A DNA stretch of 64,000 nt, taken from NCBI GenBank assembly GCA_030248215.1, contig JASANG010003199.1:1-64000 (forward strand), read 5' to 3'. Position numbers and translations under genes: made by a program. The notes under the pieces are model-generated. The model saw only the letters and a program-made list of their open reading frames with translations. It made no database searches and was not told the origin of the DNA. Source of the DNA: Enoplolaimus lenunculus. Lineage: Eukaryota > Nematoda > Enoplea > Enoplida > Thoracostomopsidae. Of the stretch, positions 11,330 through 23,999 are shown in pieces (the first letter of the stretch is position 1; every line of letters begins with the position of its first letter).

Positions 11330-14300
11330 TGTTAAAATGTTGCATATAATGCCCGCGGAGAATATGGCTGTTATTGCCGTGCATTTTGGGCGATATCAAT
11401 AGCTTAAAGCTGGAATGCTCCACATACGTATTTTGGGCAATTTTCCAGCATAATTGGTTTACAATTTATGAAACAGAAACGTGATTGTGCTCTTAAACGA
11501 AAATTTTCATGCAGATTGTTGTGTTCGCTGGCTTTTGCGCATTGCGCAAAATTGTTTGACTAGTTATATTTATTGCCCGTAAGTTTAATATCAGCCCGAG
11601 GTCTGATTAAGTTTAATATCAGCCCTAGAGCAGATATTAAATAATCAACCCTAGGGCCGATAGAGTGTACCCTCTGGAGAGCCAAATGAATATCAGTCCT
11701 TTCCTCTTATTCGGGTCCCTACAATACATTTGGATTGTTTTGGTGTAAGTATGAGAAGATAGTCGCTTTCGTGGGGGTTTCAATTCAAAAGTTATGAGCT
11801 CATGGATTCTGTGTCCTGATACGGGGTTCACGTTATAACCGGGCAGCAACGGGACACATTTTGCCCTTTTATGAGACTATTTGGTAACATTTTGTCTGCT
11901 TATAGACCCCATATTATATTTAAAATTTCGTATTTGCCTGCTATTATCGCGTGTAGGTCACCTTTTGTTCTTCAATTTCATGATATTCGAGGTATTGTCT
12001 GCAAATATGATATGATATATTTTCAAATATATGCATAAGTACTTGAGGTAGCATACCCAAATTGTCCTGTTGAATATCATATGATACTAGAATTTGAAAT
12101 TTTAATGTTGGAATTTTGAAGCAGTGTTTCTAAGCGATTTTATGTCAGAAACGATTTACAGTTGGTATTTAAAGTATATACATTTGTGCCGCAGCCGTAC
12201 AACGTTTCATTCGTTGATTGGTACCCAAAGGTTACACTGTCCCGCTAAATATCATTACGATATATGTTGAAATTTTGGAATCATATATTCTCATAAATGT
12301 CCCACAGTATCACGTGACATGCCGTCCGTTGTACACATTGATCATTTTAGAGCGGTGGTTTGTAAGCTAATGTCATATAACATTCGAGTTTTGTCTGTTG
12401 ACCCGATATAAGAGCCCAAATTTTAACGAACGTTAACCCCGCATGAAGCGATGCGACTTGGCATATGTATACAAATATATTTTTTCTTGCAAAGGTAAAT
12501 TTAGTGTTTGACGGTGCCTATTCAATGTAAATTTTTCACCGGTTTAATTTTCAGATAAAACTGATGTTTTTCTTTTATTTTTGGCATGTGATAATTAATC
12601 AAAATTTTAAATCATCATGGAATTATGCAGGAAAGTGGTTCAATATTTTAACTCAGGTTGCAATACAAAATTTCTCACCGTCAACTCCAGCTACTTTAAT
12701 GGTGAAATGCAAATTATTCCGCGTCAGTTCCGAAAAACTGCTACATCTGTTTAATATACCACTGCAAACGAAGCATACACAGATGAAAATAAAATACTAG
12801 TAGCTGTAGTAGCACAAATGTGCAACTTTCCTAAAGTGCTAGGGATTTCTCTTTAACACGTTTTCCCAAACCGTATACTACATAATTAAAAATGCATTCG
12901 TTAACCCACGCTTTAAGCTTACAGAATTAGACTATCAGTAAACCGTTACGCACTAAATTATTCTTCTGTAGAACGATCTGTTACATATTGTTAAAAACAA
13001 AGTTTTTTGTGCCGAAACGGCGCTAAAATACGTTTAAGTATTAACGATTAGTTACCTCAAAATACACACACTACACATATCATAACCAAACCAATAATTT
13101 TTGACTAGCAATCGCAAAACTCAGTCAAATTCTTCATTCAAGGCTACGCACCGCACACGCGGTAGGTCGCAAGTTTCGCAATAATTCAACGCGCCATGGT
13201 TCAAAAAATTACACGCCGGACAAGACCACGAAGCTTCTTCTTGCGACGACTGTGACAGCCCATCACTGCTATCCAAACTGTCTTGCCTTAACTGATCATG
13301 AGGCTCATTTGACTGTCTACCGCCAGTGCAATAACATTGTGCTGATCCGGTAGAATAACCACTATGAGACCGTCGTGACTCATTGCCGTGATTCGCACAT
13401 ACGTCTTGGTCTTCATCTGCATCATTGTATTGCCTACTTTGATCGTTTGAACGTCGCTTTTTTACTTTTGCCGATAAATACCTATGTCTTCCCGACAATG
13501 CTTTCAGTAATCGCTCTGATGGCGGTCCTTCGCGAGCTAAACTTGAAAAAAACAATATCGACGGCAGATGATGAGTAGCATAACTTATCTGTAGAATATA
13601 ACTTAGCTTTTGAATCAGGGCTGTTTTAATAAGGTGATATCAGTTAGAATAAGTTCACATTAGCAGGAATTGTAAATTAAGTAATCGTACGTCGAAACCT
13701 TCGCAAATACTGATTTAGCGCAAACCAAATTTACCAAACTACAAAATCAAAACAAAAAATATCAGATAACTCAACACAATAATTGAGCTGACACCATAGC
13801 TATTTGTACCAGCCTAATACTACGAACATCTTTAAAACCGCGTTTGTGGCTAAAATCGAACAGGTCTATAATTTAAACTTACTAAATCCTTTACCAGCAT
13901 TCGCTCGGCTGCTATCAGAACTCGAGTTCGACGAGTTTGTATCGGACGCCAAAGCTGACCCACCAGAAGAACCGATACCATTTGCGAACTGACCACTACT
14001 TGAAGGTACTATAACGGTATGTTACCAATAGAAGAATTAATATCAATGAACCATTTCTGAGTTCCAAACTCACAACAAAAACATTATTGTCAAAAAACGT
14101 TCTGTTCATGTTATAAAATTTTGCGTCTTGGCTGCGTTACAAGTTACATGTTACTTCAAAAATCAGTTAAAGTAGTGTGACATAATGCAGCATTTTAAAA
14201 CTTGACAGTAACCCAAATCTTTTACTGAAGTATGTATTTTCGAGACTACACAATAAATTTAACGTGCAGTAGAGAAAAATTTACTGCGTTTACAAACAGC

Positions 14301-17300
14301 AAATAATATTCGAATAACGAAGCGTATATAACAAGATTATCTATCTTGAATAGGTAGACATAAATACAATTTATTTATGTATTACGTAAGTACAGTATTT
14401 TACTAAGGCCCTATTTCCGTAAAAGATCTAAATACATATGATCCCAATTTTGCTCTGATACAAATGAATTGAAAAAAGCAATTCGACGTTGATCCACGTT
14501 CATAGACCTTAACCAGAATTTTGGAAAGGTCGGCGGGTAAGTTCAATTAAACTTTCAAACTGGGTTTCTTGTGTCGCAATCTGAAAAAATATATCAAAAC
14601 GCTGCAAACTGCCATAAGGGTTTCGGTCTCTTGCCCATTATAGGCTCCGCCCCTGATCACATTCCAAAACTATACTGAGTAAGCTTACACTTCGAACGCG
14701 CACGATGAATCAATAACTCTTTATGCATGGCACGAATGTCAGCTTGCAATTTACGGGAGCTGTCTTGCATTGCACTGATGCGGTCAGGCTAAAATAGCAT
14801 TTTACCGCTAAACTAATAACCCAGTAATCTGCGGCCAATTCCAGAAAAGTCAAATGAAAACATCAATAATTGTCATATTTTTTTGCTGCAGCATACTGAA
14901 AGATGTTGAAAACCACGCTGCAAGATTTGTTTTTCAACTGAAACTAAGAAAACAAATTGAAACTATAAAGATAAAATAATTTTGTTGTTTGATACATAAA
15001 AAAACTGGTAAAACCTGTCAGTTTGTGTTTAGCTTACAGTTATCTCCAGATGGTTAGAAGAGACAGAAACTTTTCGCTGCTGATTTAATGTTTCTTCCCA
15101 ATGTTCAATTTCACTTCGAGTTTCATCGCAACGTGTTCGCAACTCTCCAAGTGCTCGGTTCATATCGCGTAAACGTATTTTTTGTTTATCAAGCAGTGCT
15201 AAAACTAAGTAGTTACCGCAACTACAAAGTAATATTAGAAATTGTATTTTGAAACAAAAATGCACATTAAAATTTGCACAGAAAAACAATCATCACAGAA
15301 ATTCATTGATTTCTGGAGTACCAAATAACAAACATACAAAAAATACAATTAGCCAAATTAAAACCTGTCGCGATTACATGACATCCTTCATAACGTTTGC
15401 CCTTTGTACTTGGAGTAAATTAAGCCATATTATTGCTTTCGTCCTGTTTCCGCTATGCACCTTGTGTTTACTAGTCTAGGCTTGTACAGCTTGAAATTCG
15501 TGCACATCGCTAAATTTTACTGTTTGTTTAAAAACGGTTACGCGAACAAACTGCTCCCGTGACTTATGGTGTGGAAAACTTTCACCGCACTCAGCGTTAT
15601 CTGTTAACACAAATACTCCCAAACATACCTGCGACAAATTCCTGCGGGGGTCCTTTGTCTTGTAATGATGGCAAGACTACAGTTGATTCAACTGGCGCTA
15701 CTGTTCCGTTACCTCTACCAACGAATACGGATTTTGAACACATGTAGATCCGGCAAAAGAAATTTTCTGCCGTACCCCTGGATGCCATGCGGTTCTTGGT
15801 GAAGAACATAAAGGCGAAACCTCCGCACGTGCTTCAGTAATCTTCATAGCTGCAGGAACCATCGATTTGACCATTCCCTGCGATTGCGAGAAAGAAGGCC
15901 GTGTAATATTCTGTGACGGGTTTACTCGAAACATCAATCTAATTGACTGTGGTGCAATTGGAGGGCTACGAACTTCACGAACAAAGCTGCTTCCGCCTAA
16001 GAACTTGACTGCTGGTTGATAAACAGGTGGTACGCGTTGCGGTGCACCGATGACACGTTGTTCTGTTATTTGACTTTGCGGATAAATTGCGCCCGGATGG
16101 AATGAATGACCCGATTTAACTGACGAATACGATATTTCGGTTCCATGTGGTGATGCAATCGAATGACTGCTACCCGCTATAGATTCTGAAGCATAGCCGT
16201 GATCACCACTGACGAGAACTGGTTTTCGACTGTCCGAAAACATACCATGGATTGAACTTGCACTTCCAGAATTTCTGAAACAAATAGCATATTTTGCAAA
16301 ATCGTTAACAAAATCTTAATGCTTAATTTAATCAGTGTTTTAAAAGTAATACCATTAAAAAGATGGCAATATCTAAGGCACACAGTGAGACAAAAATACT
16401 ATCCATGTAGTAATAAAGAAACCCTGGCAATTAAACAAAAAACTAAGACGTCAAACTAAGCACAACCTTATGCATATCAGTGTGCGCCCGGATATCAATA
16501 AATGCCGAAACCGGACAATTTCATATCCGGCCAGAGCCGGTTAACTTAATATCCGGCCGGAACCAAATAAATACCTAATTCAAATCTAATATTAAACGTC
16601 ATTTAAAGGTGTATAGAAGTTATCTAACAATTCTTCCTTATGTGGCCTAAGGCATGCAAAACGTTTACGTAACAAAGCTTAACATCTCACAGCGGTGCAT
16701 TTTTAACATTTCAACCACGGCCCTATTGTACTATTTTATGTTTATTTGGCATAATAGCCGGGTGTCGGTTTTTTGCCGAACACAGATCCGATCTCATCCT
16801 GCTATACATATATACATACATACGCAATGTTTACCAACAAAAGAATCCAAATCAAGGTGGCTGTTCAGTCTACAGTATATTTTCATTTCTACATTGCATA
16901 AACATTCAGGTTGATGTAAAACATGTGAATGTTAACATACCACGGACAAAACACACAACGGAAGAATTTTTCAATGTGAAATAATTTACAAAAATAAAAA
17001 TAAGAGGTGCTCACTGCGAAAGTAACGCATCTTCAGAATATTTGCGCCCTGTTGATTGAGTCCTTTCTGCAGCAGCTACCGGAGCAGATACTATGTTCCT
17101 AATATCCGGTACACTTCCGGTAATCGTTTTGGATGAAGCCAGGTTTTGCTGTTCTTGAAAGGCTGTCGAGCTAAAACAAAATGGAGCCGCAAATACATAC
17201 ATTCTACGGCATTCTTTCACTTTCCGGTTCCGGTTCCGGTAAATTTTAACCGGAATTAAAAATTCCGGGATTAAAATTTGATCGGTGGAAATTAAGATAC

Positions 17301-20059
17301 GTATATACTTTACTAAAGTGTGCAAACCTTGACAATCGCCGAAAATAAACCACTAGCCCAGCTAATAGCAGCTGTTTATCGCTTTTTCACCTCTTTGGTC
17401 TCGATTTGCAAACGTCCGAGACGCAAGAAAAGCGGGAACGACACCGAGACCAGTGACTTTCATAATTTATATTTCATTTCGAATTGCGGTGCAACCGGAA
17501 TTACAATTTACCGGAACCGGGATAGGAAAGTTTCGGGAAACGGAGCCGGAAAATGAAAAATACATGCCAAAGAAAAATTCTTTTAATTTTCTTTTGTACA
17601 ATATAACCCTAGTTGCAAATAGGTATTCGCTTTATCTGTTGTATTTGAGATTTTCATAATCCAAGAAAGCGAAATCAATCTTCGATCGTTTATTTTCGGC
17701 GATTGTCAAGGTTTATATACCATTCTAATGAAATCTATTTATTTTCATCGTCTTTTTAGTAAAATATCAAAATTTCCACCGACCAAAATTTAATACCGGA
17801 ATGTTTAATTCTGGTAAAAATTTACAGGAACCGGAAAATGAAAAATGACGAAAACCGAATTCCGGATGTATTCTGTTTCGAGCAATTGCAGCCTATCTGT
17901 AACGAATAAATGCGAGATATACACGTGACTTCTAACTTATTTTGAACGTAAATGCAACTGAATTTCCGTTATTTCTATAACAGAAACGGAAACAAACACC
18001 GATTGTTACCGGAATCCCATATCCGGTTGCACCTTGATGGCTAGTTGTCCAGTTATCTATTTTGAAGATTTATAACCGTTTAATTCAAATTCATCGCTCC
18101 CAAAAAAACATTTAGTACTTAAATCAAATAGCTTATAACCATAATTAGTGAAAATAATACAAAAAATTTTAAGTTAAACTTAACCAAATCAGCTAATGGT
18201 AAATGCTAATTAGTCGTAGCTAACTATAGTGTTGTGTTTTGGAAATTTAGAAACGTTTAAGTCAGATTCTTGGCATCTAAAAACTTTTTAGTACTGAAAT
18301 CCGATCGCAATTGGTCCAGCGGTTCCTGAGATTTCCGTTAGATGTAAAGTTATATTACTGTTAATTTATCCGTAGAAACCAAAACATAAGAAAATAAAAA
18401 TTGTTTTAGATAATATATGATACATAGCATGCATATCAAAACGTTAGTGTTGATCACATTAAAAATTGTAAGTACAAAACGCGAATCACAAACCTGGTTG
18501 GAGACCCTAACTGAGCCAATCGTTCACGATGGATTTGTTCTCGCAAAGAAGGCGATCTCTCCCGCCTGTTGCAATCCAGTGGTAGCAGCACACGGAGTCC
18601 TAGACATATACAAAAGTCATGGAGATAAATAAGCCAAAAATTTCATAAAATAAACGATTGCCTTTACGCTACGACAGTTTTAACCCAGAAAAATATAACT
18701 TTCTACTTTAAACTTTTGCACTTCTGAATGAGTCTCGCACGGTGCGACCGGATAATATTTATCGGATACCGAAGCCGGGTAGTAAATTTTTACTGGAACG
18801 ATCCAGATATAGCATATAAATTTATGCAGTTAAAAGTATTTAAGTTTTTACAAAAGTGCGTATGTTTAATGAATTAGAATTAAGTGTTAGCTTTAAGTTT
18901 TCATTTTACTTCTTGACTTGCTCATAATCCCAACTGCAGCATGAAATCAAATACGGTCACTTGTTGCACAAAGTTTAACACCATGAACATTGATAACCCA
19001 TGTTTTTGCATTTAAATTCCTTGAAAATACAACATTTGGCTCTAGTGGAGTTCTTTAAGTTGATTTGTCTTTCCTCGCACAGTCTTTTTAGGCGCCTCCC
19101 GGACTGGAGGGTTCAGTCTGTTCTAAGCACGGCTCTGCTCTGTCTATTCCGGCTGTGATTCATCAATTAACAGGTCCACTCCAAAGTTTGTTCTTGTTTA
19201 ATTCTTTTCAAACTAGTGCTAATGTGATAGAAGGCAAAATCCCTATAAGGAAAGTAAAAATACAACAGCATACAGTACTTTTACTGGGGAGTAAAAATAC
19301 TGTATAAGATTTTCCGGGGAGTGAAATACACTATATATTTTCACGGAAAGGCAATATTCAGGTTAGTAATAATATACGGCAAGGGAACTGGATATCAGTT
19401 TGGAGCAGGATCGCAGACTGGTCCGGATATCCACTTGCTCCCTGTTTTCGTCAGTACTGAGATAAGAACAATATTTTCGCCGCGTATATACTTAATTTTT
19501 AATTTTGATTTAGCATTCAAAACCAACATATATATTGCTTTGAGGAATGTGAGCAAGCTGCAAAACATAACAGAGAAATTTAGATATTATTTGCTTGATA
19601 CCAAACCTGTCCTTGATGGGCCTCCCGCATCTCCTCTAGGGTTTTTTCTTCCAACCAAAACTGGTCCACTGCCATCAGAAGCCTCTGATGTAAAATGTAC
19701 GTCTTGTGCAGAAGATGATTCAATTCCAGGGTTGACATGATTTCCAGAGACTACAAGTGGAGATGCAGCTCGTTTTATAACGTAACTTCCGCCTAAAACA
19801 GTACATACAACAAAGATGTCGTTCAGCGCATATACAAAATTGAATATTATAAAAGTGTTTTTCCGCGCTACATTCTTTGTGAACAACGACCGAAAACCGC
19901 GCTAATTATGCATACACCACTCAGCAGTACCTAATATCGAAAGATACAATATTATATAAATGCTGTATAAACCTCCAATCCTTCGCGGAACATTCATAAT
20001 ATACAAGTTGGAGGTTGAACTTGATTGATAAAGTTGCGGATTCGGCCATTGCGGTGCTT
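11330..20059 (-). repeat. Right arm of the giant inverted repeat
   Basis: This is the mirror copy of the left arm. The inner boundary is near the AAAATGTTGCATATAATG at about 11,330. The outer boundary cannot be fixed, because the left arm is cut by the window start, which corresponds to about 20,059 here. Of the two arms this one keeps the better reading frames and splice sites. Confidence 0.95.
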
Positions 20060-20095
20060 CTAAACCAGCACCTGGAGAACTGCTTTCTTCTTGAT
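13121..20095 (-). CDS. TAB2/TAB3-like TAK1-binding adaptor, C-terminal nine exons (right-arm copy)
   Basis: Nine minus-strand exons join with matching phases and GT-AG sites: 20095-19973, 19792-19607, 18599-18494, 17170-17015, 16274-15629, 15198-15038, 14788-14689, 14008-13883 and 13536-13121 (stop). The product is Ser/Gln/Pro-rich. It then has a coiled coil (ALLDKQKIRLRDMNRALGEL and the next exon) and ends in an NZF zinc finger, W-x-C-x2-C-x3-N-x6-C-x2-C, within WSCPACNFLNHGALNYCETC. TAB2 and TAB3 have this same order: the coiled coil binds TAK1 and the NZF binds K63-linked ubiquitin upstream of NF-kB/MAPK. The finger's usual Thr-Phe ubiquitin contact is Asn-Phe here. Donors are often weak (GTTTRN). 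The N-terminal exons, including the CUE domain expected in the family, are not visible. Exon 16274-15629 is one base shorter than its left-arm twin near 15,720, which breaks the frame. This is either a sequence error or a real lesion. Confidence 0.8.
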
Positions 20096-21469
20096 CTGCA
20101 AAGTTTATTTTCACTATCAAAAGTGCATAATTACAAACCTGCTGTTTACTAACAAGAATACAGCGTAAAGTATAAGAAACCTAAATGATCAAAATTCAAC
20201 ATTGCGTATATATACGTATACAATCTAAATCGAAAGGTAGCATAAATTTTTCCGCAAAACCGTAAATGTTTAAAAAGAAAAATCGATCTTTGGTTGGAGT
20301 TCTGAAATTTATACGTACTATTAATGCTGGAACACCCCACATACGTATTGTGGGCAGCGTTTCAACGCAGAAGAAAACATAGTCTGTCAGTATTTAGCAA
20401 ACGAATGCGTATTCATTTCTACTTAACGTTCTAAATTAGCAGTTGTGAATGCAGGAAGTGCATTGTATTGCATATGCTAACGTTTCCAAGTTCTGTGGTC
20501 TGTTTACATTTAAACTTGCTTAGCAACAATCCGATTAAATATTTGATATACCAAGAGTTCAGCACTTTATGAGAGTTTCACATTCGTGCAACTCTGTTGC
20601 CTAGTTAACAGTTTAGTTACCAGATACAGGAACTAGATAGTGAATTTTCTAATGGAACCAGATAGTGAATTTTGAACGGAGTCGGATGTTAACCGGGTAT
20701 ATAGTATCAAAATATGTGCACTGAGTAGCACAATAGTATGTTTACTGAATTAAAATTAATTGTTAGCTTGAATTTTTCATTTTTACCACAGCGTATCAAA
20801 ACTTGAACTTGAATTACCCAGAAAAGCAATCTCTGATAACCGGTAGCACCCTGACTTGTACAGAACAATTACTGAAATGCGAGACCACCGCCGTAAATAC
20901 GCTGTATCTGGTAGGCGTATACCGCATATCGTTTTTGCCGGGATATTAAACCGGATTCAAATATCCGGTGTTAATCGCACCCTGCCAACCAACGAACAGC
21001 GCTTCATTTAACACAAAACTGCTAACAAATATACAAGTTGAATTAAATTCATTTCCTAACATTTATGTATGTTACATGTTAACTTACTCCCAAAAGGGTG
21101 CTGCCTTTGTTCTTGTGCCATCAGTTAACACGATCTGCCATTCACTGTATTTACCAAAACCAATAATACGTACATTGGTACAAGAAATAAAAAATATTTG
21201 CTGAGATGTAGAGGCACAACTTTTGACGGCCTCCACACTCAGTCAATCTAAGATATAAATTAACAAATCTTGTGGCGATTCTACTTGCTAGTCAGTGCAG
21301 GACTAACTTTTTGATCAGTTGCCAGCGTTATATACAATGCGTAGAACTTGAAAGAATTGAAAGCTCAAAATCTAGCATTTTCCGGCTATTTTTAAACCGA
21401 ATTTTGAATCGAACAAATTTTTCTCTATGTTAACACATCAATACCATCAACAGTCATACCAAAACATTG
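20096..21469. other. Upstream of the right-arm TAB2/3 exons, non-coding
   Basis: This is presumably intron of the TAB2/3-like gene, since the 20095 exon starts with an incomplete codon after an AG acceptor. No further exon was identified. At about 20,690-20,990 there is a decayed hAT-type MITE: GTTTACTGAATTAGAATTAA-like sequence shared with about 18,850, plus GCACCCTG termini. Confidence 0.5.
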
Positions 21470-21477
21470 GTTACCAC

Positions 21478-21845
21478 CAGGGTGCAACCGGAATTACAAT
21501 TTACCGGAACCGGAATTTGAAAATTTTACCGGAACCGGAAAGTGAAAACTGCATTTCACCAAAAATTTCATTTTAATCGTATTTTTTTGCTCTGTTATTT
21601 GTAAAGCAACCTTAGTCGAACATAGGTATTTTATTTGTTGTATTTTAGATTTTCGTAGTCGACTGATATGAAATCCAAAATCAATGGCTTATATTCGGAG
21701 TACAAGTGGCTTTCAAAAAATTCTTAAAAATTAGCAAAGTTAAGAAAACGGCCAAATTATAACACCGGAATTTTTAAATCCGGTAAAAATTTACCGGAAC
21801 CGGAAGGTGAAAAAATGCCGGAACCGGAATACCGGTTGCACCCTG
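21478..21845. mobile_element. hAT-type MITE with perfect 8-bp target duplication
   Basis: The terminal inverted repeats are CAGGGTGCAACCGGA and its complement. They are flanked by a perfect 8-bp direct repeat GTTACCAC at 21,470-21,477 and 21,846-21,853. CAGGG termini with 8-bp duplications are characteristic of the hAT superfamily. The 368-bp element has no coding capacity. Subterminal regions are packed with ACCGGAAC/CCGGAA motifs. It is nearly the same as the copy at 29,184. Confidence 0.9.
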
Positions 21846-22267
21846 GTTACCACTGTACGTATATATTTAATAGGGTTAATTTTGAGCAATATTAAAGATG
21901 GTGAGATTGACCGGTTTTTATTTTAATGTATAAAGTAGAGATTTTCCGGAGCAGGGCTCAAAGCCCCGGTGCCGGTACCAAACGGGGTTAAGTTAAATCA
22001 CGTAAAGATAACACATTCATTATAAGCTACAATAAACGTAAAAAGTAAGTATATATTATGGCTAACAGTGGGAAAACAAAGAATCTTTTAACAAAATGTT
22101 CAAATTTTTTGTGTCTCGTGATGTTTATATTTTTCAAAACAGAACCGAGCGATATAAAGCAGCCCCTAGTATATAAAGCAAGGTGGTACCAAACGCACCA
22201 TTTGATCAAATCCGAATGCATTGCTAATTTGCCGAATCCTCATATTGCATGTTGCCGATATCAGATA

Positions 22268-23130
22268 TACCAGTCGTTAGTTATTAGCTAGCTATTCATT
22301 TATCGGTTTTGGAGGTTTGTAAGCAATTTCCTCAGAAACCCTTCAGCCACCCTAATAATTATTGGAATAATTTAAAAAGTCCTAATTTTGTCTCGTCAAT
22401 TAAGCAAATATGCAAATGATCTATTAGCTAACTATTCGATAATCGCCTTTAAAGGTTTGTAGACAATTTATTCAGATTCCTCGCACCCGAAAACCCATTC
22501 TTACTGAAATTAGATTGCTTGTAACCCTAATAATTTGTGAAACATTGTAAAAACGCCTAATTTAGGCTTATCAACTATGCTTATATGCAAATTATATATT
22601 AGCTAACTATTCAATTATTGGTTTAGACGTTTGTAAACAATTTATTCAGATTCCTCGCACCTAAAAACCCTTTAGTGCTGAAATTATATTGCTTTTAACC
22701 TTAATAATTAGTGGAATATTGTAAAAAGTCCTAATTTAGGCTTATAAACTGTGCTAATATGCAAATTATCTAATAGCTAACTGCTCAATTATCCGATTTG
22801 GAGATTTGTAAACAGTCTACGCAGATTCCTCGCACCCAAAACCCTTTAATGCTAAAATTATATTGCTTCTAACTGTAATAATTAGTGAAATATTGTGGAA
22901 AGTCCTAATTGAGGCTTAATTAATTATGCAAATTAGCGTGTAGCTAATAAACGGCTTAAAATTTTCAAGCCCCAATGCGAGTTTACCACCCCAGGATAAT
23001 TGGCTTTCAAACTAAAAAAGTTTATCAAAATCGGTTAAGCCATTGCTGACATTCTTTTCAGACGGACAGACGGAGTTCCACCTTTCGATCCCCAAGTACA
23101 AAACATAAACCGCTTCGCTCAATATGCATA
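22268..23130 (+). repeat. Tandem-unit repeat family, copy A
   Basis: About four imperfect units of 165-185 bp each contain GCTAACTATTCAATTATCGG, TTCCTCGCACCCAAAAACCC and AATATGCAAATT. They are followed by a shared tail: AAAATCGGTTAAGCC, a GACGGACAGACGG run, CCACCTTTCGATCC and CGCTTCGCTCA. The same architecture recurs at 24,000 and 58,680. No protein is encoded. Confidence 0.8.
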
Positions 23131-23999
23131 ATTTGTTTCAGAATATCAACACCTCAACGCAGTGCCAGCCACCACATAACTTTTAAACGTTAATATATTT
23201 ACCCGACCTCAATTCTGAAATATTTACAATTTTTGGTGTTTAAAAATAAAAAACACTGAAAAACATAGTTGGATTTAGCTTTTTCACAAGAGCATCCAAG
23301 TGCAAACCTTTGTTGCCACCAGGGTGCAACCGGAGTTCCGATTCCGATTAGAGTGCAATCGGAACCGGAATTGTGACTTTTTAATTTTAGGCCTACTTGT
23401 TGTGATATGTTGCATAAAAATTCTGCATCACTTATCTATTCAATAGTCTTCGTGAGTTAACTTATCAACAATAATTGATTGTAGTTTAGCTTTACAGAGC
23501 CAAAAAATGATTGACAATTTGTGCATGGGACGTGTTTGAAAATTTTTGCCAGCCAACAGACACCCTAAATCAATATTATACTTGTAAACACAATTTATCC
23601 GTATACTCACAAAATTTGTAGTTCCGATTCGCTACTTCACTATCGGGAGAGTTATTAAGGTCTGCGGGTTCGTACTTCAACTAAGACAGATCGTGCAGCA
23701 GGATCCACATGGTTTTTGAAAGTTTATATAAATATGCAATTAAAATGTATATCTGGATTAAAAACAAAAGAAGAATATTGTTAATATATGAGGAATAACC
23801 AGTATTATTACGTGTATTTTCTCATTCATTTCTTGTATTTCTTGTGTATTTAGCCGTATTAATACTACTATTACTTGTTCATTAAACCTTAACCCGAGTC
23901 ATGTTTATTAGCGAGTTCGACGGACTTCACTGTATTAAATCGGAGATCGAATCACTTGCTACGGCTGGAATCGGATGAACTCGCCCATAATCCTTTAAT
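23131..23999. other. Intergenic stretch with a hAT-type MITE stub
   Basis: Near 23,330 CCAGGGTGCAACCGGAGTTC marks a short hAT-type MITE terminus without a clear partner. Nothing else was recognised. Confidence 0.5.

Noticed and set aside
14514-14580. An extra TAB2/3-like exon (IATQETQFESLIELTRRPFQ) between 14,689 and 14,008
   Set aside because: It needs phase 0 on entry, but the preceding exon ends in phase 1 at a good AAGT|GTAAGC donor. Skipping it lets exon 14788-14689 join 14008-13883 in frame. It could at most be an alternative exon.
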